This document shows, one piece after another, positions 26,362 to 35,083 of a stretch of 54,094 nt of DNA. Position 1 is the first letter of the stretch. The number at the start of each line of letters is the position of its first letter. The stretch covers positions 1 to 54,094 of the forward strand of contig JAQBXY010000023.1 in the NCBI GenBank assembly GCA_027623325.1. The letters run 5' to 3'. Made by a program: the position numbers and the translations under genes. The DNA is from Gemmatimonadota bacterium (GTDB lineage: Bacteria; Gemmatimonadota; Gemmatimonadetes; Longimicrobiales; Gaopeijiaceae). The notes beneath the pieces were generated by a model, which was given only the letters and a program-made list of their open reading frames with translations, was not told the origin of the DNA and did no database searches.

Positions 26362-26778
26362 TCAGGCCGCCCGACGAACGACCGCCTCCCGGGTGGCACG
26401 TTCCGCCAGTGCGATGGCGTACCAGCGACTTACCTCCACGCGCGACCTCGGATCGAGTCCTCGTCCTAGCCAGCGCACGCTCTCCCTGAGCCTGAGCGCG
26501 GCGCGAGGGGTCTGGGAGGGATCGTCGGTTTCACCGATCGAAACGACCCAGGGGTCTTGGCCGTGACGCGTCGTCGGGTCCGAGGATCGCCAAGGACCCT
26601 GCCACGCTTCGAGGATACGAAAATGCTCGGGGTGGCCCTCGAGGATCGTGCGCAGGCGTTGGCTGGTCAGACCTCGATCGATCTCGGGGGCCACCAGGTC
26701 TACCAGCTCGGAGAGCCGAAGCGCGGGATGGGCGTGGGCGCGCAGAGCAACGGCGGCACAGTGTGCGATCGGATTCAC
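26362..26778 (-). CDS. Hypothetical protein, only minus-strand gene in the window
   Basis: Not recognised. On the minus strand GTG 26778 is preceded by GGGGGAG at good spacing and gives 138 residues; an earlier in-frame start at 26829 would add 17 residues without a good ribosome site. The N-terminal half (LRLSELVDLVAPEIDRGLTS, then RLRTILEGHPEHFRILEAW) looks like a winged-helix or helical DNA-binding-type fold, followed by a polar middle and a helical C-terminus rich in Arg and Ala. Plus-strand frames here are short and compositionally poor, so this reading best explains the 600 bases between prmA and the HIT gene. It converges on prmA and diverges from the HIT gene. Confidence 0.55.
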   Translation of the reverse strand: MNPIAHCAAVALRAHAHPALRLSELVDLVAPEIDRGLTSQRLRTILEGHPEHFRILEAWQGPWRSSDPTTRHGQDPWVVSIGETDDPSQTPRAALRLRESVRWLGRGLDPRSRVEVSRWYAIALAERATREAVVRRAA

Positions 26779-26917
26779 AGTAGGGCTCCCCCGGTGAAGA
26801 CACCGGCGCTGGACGGTCGTGAGGTGCACGAAAGCTCAGAGGACACGCGGGGCTCTTCCATGCCGGATCGGGACGCGCTCTTCGTGGACAGGAGAGGGAC
26901 GGCTGGATACCCTCCTC

Positions 26918-26940
26918 CCTCCGTGGACACCATTCGGAGG
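26918..26940 (+). promoter_or_regulatory. Hairpin that can hide the HIT gene ribosome-binding site
   Basis: CCTCCG (26918-26923) pairs perfectly with CGGAGG (26935-26940) across an 11-base loop. The 3' arm contains the GGAGG Shine-Dalgarno five bases before GTG 26946. Extra CCTCC copies at 26911-26920 could pair alternatively. It could tune initiation; no ligand or sensor is suggested. Confidence 0.4.
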
Positions 26941-26945
26941 CGGCC

Positions 26946-27296
26946 GTGAGCGATGGGCAGTGCCTGTTCTGCAAGATTGTGGACGGAACGATTCCTGCTG
27001 AGGTCGTTCACGAGACCGAGAGCCTCATCGCGTTTCGAGATATCGGCCCCCAGGCGCCGACGCACGTTCTCGTCATCCCCCGGAAACACGTTGCTTCGCT
27101 CGACGATGCTCGCCCCGAAGACCGAGAGCTTCTGGGCGAACTCATGCTGGCGGCAGGGGCCGTGGCCCGCGCCCAAGGGATCGCCGAATCGGGCTTTCGA
27201 ACGGTGGTCAATACGGGTGTGGACGGCGGGCAGACGGTACATCACCTGCACGTCCACGTCCTGGGCGGACGCCCGATGCACTGGCCGCCCGGCTGA
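26946..27296 (+). CDS. HIT-family nucleotide-binding hydrolase
   Basis: Small histidine-triad protein of the HinT/PKCI type, expected to hydrolyse AMP-lysine-like phosphoramidates or other adenylated compounds. The 116-residue sequence has CLFCKIVDGTIPAEVVHE at the N-terminus, HVLVIPRKHVAS, and the triad HHLHVHVLGGRPM with the catalytic middle histidine. GTG 26946 is preceded by GGAGG at five bases. A shadow frame runs through it but lacks any motif. Physiological substrate is unknown, as for most bacterial homologues. Confidence 0.93.
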   Translation: MSDGQCLFCKIVDGTIPAEVVHETESLIAFRDIGPQAPTHVLVIPRKHVASLDDARPEDRELLGELMLAAGAVARAQGIAESGFRTVVNTGVDGGQTVHHLHVHVLGGRPMHWPPG

Positions 27297-27325
27297 TTGA
27301 TCGGGGCCGCTTCCGTCGGTAGCTT
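27297..27325 (+). promoter_or_regulatory. Candidate promoter for the YqeY gene
   Basis: TTGATC (27297-27302), 17 bases, TAGCTT (27320-27325), in the 71-base gap after the HIT gene. It may also drive mutS2 and the coupled run to pta. Confidence 0.35.
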
Positions 27326-27367
27326 GGCGTCCTCCCGAACGAGTCCCGAAAACCGAGTCAGACCATC

Positions 27368-27808
27368 GTGGCCAGTGATCTCAGAGCCCGGATTCAGGCC
27401 GACGTGAACGTCGCGCGCAAAGCGCGCGATAAGTTCAGAACCCTCGTACTCTCCACGCTGCTGTCCGACGTTCGTAATCGAGAGATCGATGCTCGCGCCG
27501 ACATCGATGATGAGGCCCTGATCGAAGTCGTATCACGCTCCATCAAGCAGAGAAAGGACGCTTCGGAACAGATGAGGGCGGCGGGGCGCGGTGAACTCGC
27601 CGACCACGAGGATGCTCAAGCCGCGGTGCTCGCCGAGTATCTTCCCGAGGGGCTCAGTGAAGACGAAGTGCGTGCGATCACTCGAGAGATTATCAGCGCC
27701 GGAGTCGATCAGATCGGCCCGCTCATGGGGCAGGTCATGCCGCGGATCAAGGGTCGCTTCGACGGAAAGGAGGCGAACCGGATCGTGCGCGAGGAACTCG
27801 CAGGGTGA
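27368..27808 (+). CDS. YqeY/GatB-like domain protein
   Basis: A 146-residue protein related to the C-terminal tRNA-binding domain of GatB, the Asp/Glu-tRNA amidotransferase subunit. Typical stretches are SDLRARIQADVNVARKARDK, LVLSTLLSDVRNREID, SIKQRKDASEQMRAAGR, EYLPEGLSEDEV and a closing GPLMGQVMPRIKGRFDGKEAN. Free-standing members are widespread, often near rpsU or dnaG; dnaG is two genes downstream here. The exact role is unknown. GTG 27368 matches the usual N-terminus. mutS2 begins 10 bases after the stop. Confidence 0.9.
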   Translation: MASDLRARIQADVNVARKARDKFRTLVLSTLLSDVRNREIDARADIDDEALIEVVSRSIKQRKDASEQMRAAGRGELADHEDAQAAVLAEYLPEGLSEDEVRAITREIISAGVDQIGPLMGQVMPRIKGRFDGKEANRIVREELAG

Positions 27809-27818
27809 ACGCTACACC

Positions 27819-30188
27819 ATGACCAATCACGCGCTCGACGTACTCGAGTTCGAGCGCGTCCTCGAGCGGGTGGCGCTTCGCGCTTCGAGCGACGTTGGGC
27901 GGACCCGCATTCGGTCTCTGCGCCCCGTGCACGACGCGGAGGGGGTCGCCCGGGAACTCGCTCGGGTTGCGACAGTCATGCGCTTCCTGGGAGAGAGAGC
28001 GAGCTGGTCGCCGGGACCGATCCCCGAGATTCGTTCGGAGTTGTCCCAGCTCACGGTCGAAGGGGCAGTGCTTGAACCGGTTGGGCTCTATCGTGTGGGC
28101 GTGCTTCTCACGACCTCGCGCGAGGTTCGTGACGAGCTGATGGGGAGCACGGCCGGATACCCCGAGATCGCTGCCGTGACGAGTCGACTCATCGACCTCC
28201 GGGAGCTGGAGAAGGCGATCCACCGTTGCGTCGACGAGGAGGGGCACGTCCTCAGCACCGCTTCGGCCGAATTGAAGCGACTCCGCGATCGACTCCGGGG
28301 CGCACATGCCAGAATTGTGCGCAAGCTGGAGACCTATCTCGGCACGCTGGCTGAGCGATTCGTGGTCCCGGACGGATCGATCACCATCCGTGAAGGACGT
28401 TATGTGATCCCGGTGCGGCGGGAGGGGAAGAAGGACGTGGGCGGCATCGTCCATGACGAGTCCCAGACGGGCGCGACGCTTTATATCGAGCCGCCGATCG
28501 CGGTCGAAGCGATGAACCAGCTCCGGGAGCTCGAGCGGGACGAAGCACGAGAGGTTCGCAGGGTGCTCGGGGACATGACCGCGCGACTGGCTCCCGAGCA
28601 GGCCGACATCGCAGGAGCGCTCGAAGCGTTGGCGGACTTCGACAGCTTGTACGGGCGGGCACGCGCCGCGCTGCGATGGGGTGGAACCGCTCCTGATATC
28701 GTCCCGGAGGGTGAACGAAGGCTCGATCTGAAGGACGCGAGGCACCCGCTCTTGATCGAGGCCGACGAGGGCGCTGTCGTCCCGTTTGATCTTTCCCTCG
28801 AGGGCGACGAATTCTGTCTGGTGGTCTCGGGACCGAACACGGGTGGGAAGAGCGTCTTCCTCAAGGCGACGGGTCTCATCGCTGCCCTGACCCAGAGCGG
28901 GGTCATCGCACCGGTGGGGCCGGGGACCTCTTTGCCGGTGTTCACCTCCTTCTTTGCCGACATCGGTGACGAGCAATCGATCGCGCGTAACCTGTCCACT
29001 TTCTCGGCCCACCTCGCCAATTTATCCGATCTCGTTTCGAAGGCGGATGCTCGCTCGCTCGTGCTCATTGACGAAATGGGCACCGGGACCGATCCCGCCG
29101 AAGGCGCCGCCCTCTCCAGGGCTGTAATCGAGGAGCTGGTCGCCCGTGGGGCGACGACGATCGTGTCTTCCCATCTGGGCGAGTTGAAGCAGCTCGATTC
29201 GGTAGGCAGTGGAATCGTGAACGCTTCGCTTCAGTTCGATTCCGAGCGAATGCAGCCGACATACCGACTGATCAAGGGTCGGCCCGGCCGGAGCTATGGA
29301 CTCGCCATCGCGCGGCGGCTCGGCTTCCCCGCAAACGTGCTCGATCGGGCGGATGCGTATCGGAGTGAGGGGGCTGCCCGCATGGATGACGTCCTCGAGA
29401 ACCTGGAGCGGCAGGAACAAGTAGTGGAGGAGAGGTCTCATCAACTGGACATGGCGAAGGCTCGAACCGAACGGCTGAAGAGTGATATCGAAAGCCGCGA
29501 GCAGACGCTGAAGCAAGCCGAACGCACCGCGGACGTCCGAGCCCGGGAGGACGCCCGCAGGCTGCTGCTGGACGCCCGAACCGAGGTGGAGTCGGCGATT
29601 CAGGAACTCCGCGCGGCCGCGGAGGCTGGTGCCTCCTTCGACGAGGCTGCGAAGGACGCCCGTCGCCGCGTCGAGTCGGCGGCCGCAAACTTTCAGTCAG
29701 AAGCCGGTGGACGACGGCGCTCGGGTGGTGACGTCGAGGTGAGAGAGGGAGATCGCGTCCGGATCGCCGCCAGTGGCGCACGGGGCAACGTGGTCGAGCT
29801 ACGGACGGATCGCGCCATGGTGGAAGTAGGCGCCATGCGACTGGAGGTCGCCGTATCCGAACTCGAACGACTCGATGCTCCGGAGGACCCCGCGCGACGG
29901 CAGACGGGGGGGTGGACCGGGCCCCCGAAAGGTGAGGTCCGACTCGAGGTCGATCTGCGGGGCTTGAGGGTGGATGAGGTGGGCTTGGAAGTAGAGCGGG
30001 CGCTGGACGAAGCGATCCTCGAAGATCTTTCCGAACTCCGCATCATCCATGGAAAAGGCACGGGCGCGCTCCGCAGCCGCGTGGCGGAGGTGCTGGCCGA
30101 CGACCCACGGGTTCGCGAGTACCGTATGGGAGGTCCGACCGAGGGTGGCGCCGGCGTCACGGTCGCGAGTTTCGGGGTAGCCCGATGA
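27819..30188 (+). CDS. mutS2: Endonuclease MutS2
   Basis: MutS-family ATPase that suppresses recombination and, in some species, rescues collided ribosomes. It lacks the mismatch-recognition domain of MutS. Parts in order: helical core domain, ATPase with Walker A GPNTGGKS (residues 338-345), DIGDEQSIARNLSTFSAHL, Walker B LVLIDEMGTGTDP and SSHLGELK, a long coiled coil (about 520-640), a KOW-like segment, and a C-terminal Smr nuclease domain with EVDLRGLRVDEV and IIHGKGTGALR. The 789-residue length fits. The start is ATG 27819; an open frame extends further upstream but it is inside the YqeY gene. Its stop overlaps dnaG (ATGA). Confidence 0.96.
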   Translation: MTNHALDVLEFERVLERVALRASSDVGRTRIRSLRPVHDAEGVARELARVATVMRFLGERASWSPGPIPEIRSELSQLTVEGAVLEPVGLYRVGVLLTTSREVRDELMGSTAGYPEIAAVTSRLIDLRELEKAIHRCVDEEGHVLSTASAELKRLRDRLRGAHARIVRKLETYLGTLAERFVVPDGSITIREGRYVIPVRREGKKDVGGIVHDESQTGATLYIEPPIAVEAMNQLRELERDEAREVRRVLGDMTARLAPEQADIAGALEALADFDSLYGRARAALRWGGTAPDIVPEGERRLDLKDARHPLLIEADEGAVVPFDLSLEGDEFCLVVSGPNTGGKSVFLKATGLIAALTQSGVIAPVGPGTSLPVFTSFFADIGDEQSIARNLSTFSAHLANLSDLVSKADARSLVLIDEMGTGTDPAEGAALSRAVIEELVARGATTIVSSHLGELKQLDSVGSGIVNASLQFDSERMQPTYRLIKGRPGRSYGLAIARRLGFPANVLDRADAYRSEGAARMDDVLENLERQEQVVEERSHQLDMAKARTERLKSDIESREQTLKQAERTADVRAREDARRLLLDARTEVESAIQELRAAAEAGASFDEAAKDARRRVESAAANFQSEAGGRRRSGGDVEVREGDRVRIAASGARGNVVELRTDRAMVEVGAMRLEVAVSELERLDAPEDPARRQTGGWTGPPKGEVRLEVDLRGLRVDEVGLEVERALDEAILEDLSELRIIHGKGTGALRSRVAEVLADDPRVREYRMGGPTEGGAGVTVASFGVAR

Positions 30189-32005
30189 TTCCGGACGACG
30201 TCATCGACGAGGTACGCGCGCGTGCCGACATCGTCGACATCATCGGCGAGATGGTGCCCCTCAAGAAGGCGGGACGGGAGTACAAGGCGAATTGCCCGTT
30301 TCACGAAGAGCGAACCCCGAGCTTCTGCGTGGTCCCGGAGAAGGGCTTCTATAAGTGCTTCGGATGTGGGAAGTCCGGCGACGTGTTCGCCTTCGTCATG
30401 GAACGACAGGGGATGGACTTCATCGACGCGGTCCGGTACGTGGCGGGTCGGTCCGGAGTCGAGGTGCGCGAGGTCAATCGCTCGAATGAGGAGGAGGACC
30501 CCCATCGACCGCTCTACGAGCTCAATGCCTTCGCCCGTGAGTGGTTCCGCGAACAGCTCCTGGACGCGAAGAAGGGCAGCCGTGCCCGGGCATACCTGGA
30601 GGGGCGTGGCATCGGCATGGACGTTGCCGAACGGTACGGGATGGGCTTTGCCCCGGACGAATGGCGAGCACTGAAGGAAGCGGCCGCGAAGCACGGTTTT
30701 GAGGAGGAGATGATGATCTCGCTCGGTCTGCTGAAAGAGAGTGAGCGGAGCTCAGAATCGTACGACGGCTTCCGCTCCAGGATCATCTTTCCGATCGAGG
30801 GTCTGTCCGGGAAGGTGATCGCCTTCGGGGGTCGAATCCTCGAGGGTGACGGTCGGGACGGTCCGAAGTACATCAACTCTCCCGAGACACCGATCTACCA
30901 GAAGGGCCAGAACCTCTATGGCCTCTCCTGGGCGAAGAACAAGATCCGGCGTGAAGAAGTCGCGATGGTCGTTGAGGGCTATATGGACGTGGTTTCTCTG
31001 GCTGCGGCAGGCTTCGAGAACGTGGTCGCTCCGCTCGGGACTGCCCTGACCTCGGAACAAGCCAAGTTGCTTTCACGGTACTGCACGCGTGTTCTCCTCT
31101 TGTTCGACTCGGATGCGGCGGGCCTCAAGGCGACGTTCAGGGCTGGCGACGTGTTGCTGGAGGAGGGGCTGCATCCGGCGGTGGTGACGCTGCCGCCGGG
31201 CGAGGATCCCGACACGTTGGTGCGGTCCGGGGGACCCGGTGCGCTCACCGCCCTCATCGACGACGCGGTCGACGTGCTCGACCGCAAGCTCCACATCCTC
31301 GACGAACGGAAGTACTTCGAGTCGATCGAGCGGACACGGTCGGCAGTCGATCGGCTGCTGCCCACCCTCCGAGCTGCGAAAGATCCCGCGCTTCGAGACA
31401 TCTACGTCGCCAAGGTTGCGGACCGGACGGGGGTGAGAAGGGAAACTCTCGAGGCAGAAATGGAGAAGGGTCGACCCTCTCAGGCCGTTCCTCGCACGCA
31501 GTCGGCTCCTCGAAGCGCACCGACCCTTCAACGCCACATTCAAAAGGGGGGGGCCGAGTTGCAACTCCTCAAGGTGATGGTCCGTGGCATTGAATGGGTC
31601 GAGCGAGCCGCTGAACTGATCTCGGGCGAGGACTTTTACGATCCGCACCACAGGGCCATCTTTCAGGCGCTTCTCGATGAGCCTGAGGCGAGGGTCCCAC
31701 CAAGGTCCATGGATCCTGTGACCGCGCAGAGGTTTGGCGTGATTCTCGGCGACCAGGAGGAGCTCTCGCACGGAGTCGAAGTCTTCATGAACTCGGTCAA
31801 CCGGATTCGGGTATTGGCGCTGGACCGTCGTATTCAGGATCTGCAGACTCGAATCGAAGCCGCGGCGGGGGACGACGAGAAGCTCGAACTGATGACGACC
31901 AAGGCCGGATTGGCTGCGGACCTGAGAGAGTTGGATCCGAATTACTGGGCCTCGGCAACGCGCCGTGGACCGAATGACCGTTACCCCAACGAAGCGAACC
32001 GATGA
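30185..32005 (+). CDS. dnaG: DNA primase
   Basis: Synthesises RNA primers at the replication fork. The N-terminal zinc domain shows Cys37, His40, Cys58 and Cys61 (CPFHEERTPSF ... KCFGCGKSGD). The catalytic TOPRIM core includes VEGYMDVVSLAAAGFENVVAPLG and LLFDSDAAGLKA. The C-terminal helical helicase-binding domain ends in a short polar tail. The 606 residues are normal. An eight-G tract (31546-31553) encodes Lys-Gly-Gly-Ala at the linker before the C-terminal domain. The start overlaps mutS2 and the stop overlaps the next gene. rpoD, a frequent neighbour of dnaG, is absent here. Confidence 0.97.
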   Translation: MIPDDVIDEVRARADIVDIIGEMVPLKKAGREYKANCPFHEERTPSFCVVPEKGFYKCFGCGKSGDVFAFVMERQGMDFIDAVRYVAGRSGVEVREVNRSNEEEDPHRPLYELNAFAREWFREQLLDAKKGSRARAYLEGRGIGMDVAERYGMGFAPDEWRALKEAAAKHGFEEEMMISLGLLKESERSSESYDGFRSRIIFPIEGLSGKVIAFGGRILEGDGRDGPKYINSPETPIYQKGQNLYGLSWAKNKIRREEVAMVVEGYMDVVSLAAAGFENVVAPLGTALTSEQAKLLSRYCTRVLLLFDSDAAGLKATFRAGDVLLEEGLHPAVVTLPPGEDPDTLVRSGGPGALTALIDDAVDVLDRKLHILDERKYFESIERTRSAVDRLLPTLRAAKDPALRDIYVAKVADRTGVRRETLEAEMEKGRPSQAVPRTQSAPRSAPTLQRHIQKGGAELQLLKVMVRGIEWVERAAELISGEDFYDPHHRAIFQALLDEPEARVPPRSMDPVTAQRFGVILGDQEELSHGVEVFMNSVNRIRVLALDRRIQDLQTRIEAAAGDDEKLELMTTKAGLAADLRELDPNYWASATRRGPNDRYPNEANR

Positions 32006-32808
32006 CGCAGCAGCGCCGAACCTCCCTCAAGGAACTCCAGAAGCTCGATATCGCGATCTACGAGGCGCGTCAGCGGATTCAGACCTTCGATGGTCTCTTC
32101 GAGGAGCTCGAGGAGCCCAGCCTGAGGATCGAAAGTGACCTCGGGACGAGTCGGACCCGAGTGAAGGACATGAAGCTGGAGGAGGCGCGCCTCGAACTGT
32201 CCATCGCGGAGAAGAAGGAACGACTCAAGCGGCTGCAGGAAAAGGCGGGGTCGGTGCGCAATCTGCGTGAAGAAGCGGCGGTCAGCGCCGAACTCGACAT
32301 GGTGAAGCGAGCGCTGCAGAACGACGAGCACGAGGCCTTCGCCTTGCTCGATCAGGTTGGCAAAGGCGAGGACCGGCTCGGTGAGTTGGAGGCGGCCCAC
32401 AGGTTGGCCTCAGAAGAACTCGAGCCGAAGCGTGCGGCGTTGCTCGCCGAGCGTGACGGCGCGCGCGCTGCCTTGGAAGGGATGTCGAAGGAGCGCGATG
32501 CCTACGCGAAGGCGATGGACCCATCCGAGGTCAAGGTTTACGACGCGATCCGTGGGGGTAGCCGACGTGCCGCGGTCTCGGAGATCACGCATGACGGGGC
32601 CTGCGGCAACTGTTTCGGTGTCGTTCCCCTTCAGATCCAAAACGAGATCCGCCACGGCGAATCGCTGATTCGATGCGAGGCTTGTGGTGTGATCATCGCT
32701 GCCCCGGAGTTGGTCGAAGAAGAGGTGGCTCATGCGGCGATCGCCAAGCCGAAAGCGGACGAAGGTCCCGACGGCGCGTCCGACGAGGACGAAGAAGAAG
32801 AGGAGTGA
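32002..32808 (+). CDS. Coiled-coil protein with C4 zinc ribbon (zf-RING_7)
   Basis: A 268-residue protein with a long N-terminal antiparallel coiled coil (residues about 10-180, rich in Glu/Lys/Leu heptads) and a C-terminal zinc ribbon formed by CGNC and CEAC about 25 residues apart. It ends in an acidic tail (SDEDEEEEE). The family includes the chlamydial CdsZ and Helicobacter HP0958, which help type III or flagellar export and RNA handling. In other bacteria it is uncharacterised, yet often sits beside DNA or RNA metabolism genes. Here it is coupled on both sides, to dnaG and recJ, by 4-base overlaps. The zinc site is seen; function is unknown. Confidence 0.85.
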   Translation: MTQQRRTSLKELQKLDIAIYEARQRIQTFDGLFEELEEPSLRIESDLGTSRTRVKDMKLEEARLELSIAEKKERLKRLQEKAGSVRNLREEAAVSAELDMVKRALQNDEHEAFALLDQVGKGEDRLGELEAAHRLASEELEPKRAALLAERDGARAALEGMSKERDAYAKAMDPSEVKVYDAIRGGSRRAAVSEITHDGACGNCFGVVPLQIQNEIRHGESLIRCEACGVIIAAPELVEEEVAHAAIAKPKADEGPDGASDEDEEEEE

Positions 32809-34562
32809 CCTCCGTCGGGCCGGGACGGGCCGACACCCGCCTTCGGCCCCCGGACCCCCACTGGAGCCCGGCAGCCGCGCCTGACGCGATCAGGGTCACC
32901 GCCCTGGAAGAAGCGCTCGGACTACCCGAAGCCCTCTGCGCTGTTCTGGTCGGCCGCGGACTTGATGAGCCGGCAGTGGCGAAGCAGTTCCTTCGTCCGC
33001 GACTCGACGACCTGCATGATCCAGCGCTCTTGGTGGATGGAGTCCCCGCCGCCGCCCGCATCGCCGATGCGATTCGTGCGGGCGAAACCATCTTCGTCCA
33101 CGGCGACTACGACGTGGACGGAATCTGCGCGACGGCGCTTCTCACGCGTTGGTTGCGAGCGTTGGGCGGGCAGGTCGTCCCCTTCGTCCCGCACCGGCAA
33201 CGGGACGGATACGACTTCTCTCCAGCGGGTCTCAATGCCGCGATCGAAGCCGGTGCGAGCCTGATCGTCACGGCGGACTGCGGAACGGTCGCCCACGACA
33301 CCATCGCCGCGGCCCGTAGTGCCGGCATCGAGGTGATCGTGACCGACCACCACACCGTATCGGGAACGCTCCCCGACGCCTTGGCCGTGGTGAATCCGCA
33401 GCGGGACGACTGTCCGTACCCTGAAAAGGGACTGTGTGGGACGGGCCTTGCCTTCAAGGTCTGCCAACTCGTCGGTCGAGAAATCGGCGCGGACAACGCT
33501 CCCCTCGAGGAGCACTTGGACCTCGTCGCTCTGGCGACGGTGGCGGATCTTGTTCCGCTCCGTGGCGAGAATCGAATTCTGGTGCGGTACGGACTTAGAC
33601 GCTTCGCGGATACGAGAGTGCCCGGCATTCGCGCGCTTCTCGCGATAACGGGGGTCGAGCCTTCCGAGGTCACCTCCGGGCAGCTCGGCTTCGTGATCGC
33701 GCCTCGCATCAACGCGGTCGGCCGAATCGGTGAGGCCATGGACGCCGTGCGCCTGTTGCTCACGGACAGCGCGGATGTAGCGAGATCGTTGGCCATGGTA
33801 CTCGACGAGACGAACAAGCGTCGTCGCGACGAAGATCAGAGGACGCTCGATGAGGCGCTGGAGATCGTGCTGTCGGACTACGACGCGGACCGCGACTTCG
33901 GTGTCGTCTTGGCGAAGGAAGGGTGGCATCCAGGGGTCATCGGCATCGTGGCATCGAGAGTTGTGGAGCGAATCCATCGACCGGTGGTCATGATCGCCCT
34001 GAGTGATACAGGGGGGCGGGGGAGTGCTCGCTCGATTCCGGGGTTTGATCTCTACGCGGCTCTCGCCCAATGTTCGGATCACCTCGTCCGTTTTGGCGGG
34101 CATCGACAGGCCGCCGGCATGGACGTCCGAACTGAGGCGGTGGCCGACTTCCGTGACGCGTTCAACACCGTCGCTCGCGAGCGGCTCCAGCCCGACGATC
34201 TCCGGCCCGTGCTGCGTCCCGATCTCGCCCTCGGTCTGGAGGAGATCGACTTGAAGCTCGTGCACTGGCTCGAATATCTCAGTCCGCACGGCATGGGGAA
34301 TCCGGGCCCACTCTTCATGGCGTGTGGCGTCGCGCTCACGGCGGCGAAAGTGGTCGGAGCAAATCACATGAAGCTGACGCTTCGCCAAGATGAGGGGCGC
34401 CTCGATGCCATCGGCTTCGGCTTCGCAGATCGCTTTTCCGTCGAGGAACTGACCGCGGGTTCGTACGACGTTCTCTTTCGTGTCGAGCGCAACGAGTGGC
34501 GGGGGCGCGCTCGGCCGCAGGCGAAATTGGTGGACCTGCGTCCCGCGGGCGGGCATCCGTGA
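32805..34562 (+). CDS. recJ: Single-stranded-DNA-specific exonuclease RecJ
   Basis: 5'-3' exonuclease of the RecF and mismatch-repair pathways. The DHH domain shows HGDYDVDGICATALL, ADCGT and VTDHHTVSG (metal-binding DHH), then NPQRDDCPYPEKGLCGTGLAFK. The DHHA1 domain has GVIGIVASRVVER and FGGHRQAAGM, and an OB domain closes the protein. GTG 32805 overlaps the previous stop (GTGA) and gives 585 residues; an open frame extends upstream but lies in the zinc-ribbon gene. The first 30 residues are not conserved. Confidence 0.95.
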   Translation: MTSVGPGRADTRLRPPDPHWSPAAAPDAIRVTALEEALGLPEALCAVLVGRGLDEPAVAKQFLRPRLDDLHDPALLVDGVPAAARIADAIRAGETIFVHGDYDVDGICATALLTRWLRALGGQVVPFVPHRQRDGYDFSPAGLNAAIEAGASLIVTADCGTVAHDTIAAARSAGIEVIVTDHHTVSGTLPDALAVVNPQRDDCPYPEKGLCGTGLAFKVCQLVGREIGADNAPLEEHLDLVALATVADLVPLRGENRILVRYGLRRFADTRVPGIRALLAITGVEPSEVTSGQLGFVIAPRINAVGRIGEAMDAVRLLLTDSADVARSLAMVLDETNKRRRDEDQRTLDEALEIVLSDYDADRDFGVVLAKEGWHPGVIGIVASRVVERIHRPVVMIALSDTGGRGSARSIPGFDLYAALAQCSDHLVRFGGHRQAAGMDVRTEAVADFRDAFNTVARERLQPDDLRPVLRPDLALGLEEIDLKLVHWLEYLSPHGMGNPGPLFMACGVALTAAKVVGANHMKLTLRQDEGRLDAIGFGFADRFSVEELTAGSYDVLFRVERNEWRGRARPQAKLVDLRPAGGHP

Positions 34563-35083
34563 GAATCATCGCGGGGCGGTGGAAGGGCCACCGTTTGAAG
34601 CCGCTCAAGGGCCGTGACGTGCGGCCCACGACCGACCGGGTCCGGGAGGCGTGGATGTCGGCTCTCGGCCCGCAGATCGTCGACGCTCGGGTGATCGACC
34701 TGTTTTCGGGATCCGGCGCACTCGGACTCGAAACACTCAGTCGTGGCGCGGCGTCCGTCGTATTCGTAGAACAGGCTCGATCCGCGCTCCTCGTCGTTCG
34801 CGCCAACATCGAGCTTCTCTCGGCAGGCTCCGAGTGCTCCGTGGTCGGTGACGATGTCTTTCGTTTTCTCGGGCGGCTGTCGGATCGCGTCGACCTCGCT
34901 CTCGCGGACCCACCCTACGGTACGGGCGACGCGGCCCGTCTCGTGGAGCGTTTCCTCGAGGAACCGTTTGCCAATGAGCTCTGGTTGGAGCATCCTTTTC
35001 GCGAGAATCTGCTTCTCCCCGCCGGCGCCAAGACGCGCCGCTACGGCGACACCGCACTCACGACGCTGACGATCGACCCATGA
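34559..35083 (+). CDS. rsmD: 16S rRNA (guanine(966)-N(2))-methyltransferase RsmD
   Basis: Methylates G966 of 16S rRNA. The compact 174-residue protein has RIIAGRWKGHRLKPL at the N-terminus, RPTTDRVREAWMSAL, SAM motif VIDLFSGSGALGLETLSRGA and the catalytic LADPPYG. GTG 34559 overlaps the recJ stop; an in-frame GTG/ATG further up lies inside recJ and would add non-conserved residues. The pair rsmD-coaD is widely conserved, and coaD follows with an ATGA overlap. Confidence 0.95.
   Translation: MRIIAGRWKGHRLKPLKGRDVRPTTDRVREAWMSALGPQIVDARVIDLFSGSGALGLETLSRGAASVVFVEQARSALLVVRANIELLSAGSECSVVGDDVFRFLGRLSDRVDLALADPPYGTGDAARLVERFLEEPFANELWLEHPFRENLLLPAGAKTRRYGDTALTTLTIDP

Noticed and set aside
26557-26949. 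130-codon plus-strand frame opposite the minus-strand orphan
   Set aside because: No ribosome site, no recognisable fold, and the minus-strand frame has better coding features.
32922-34556. 544-codon minus-strand open frame opposite recJ
   Set aside because: Composition is typical of antisense frames (His/Arg/Asp-rich) and recJ has full family motifs on the other strand.
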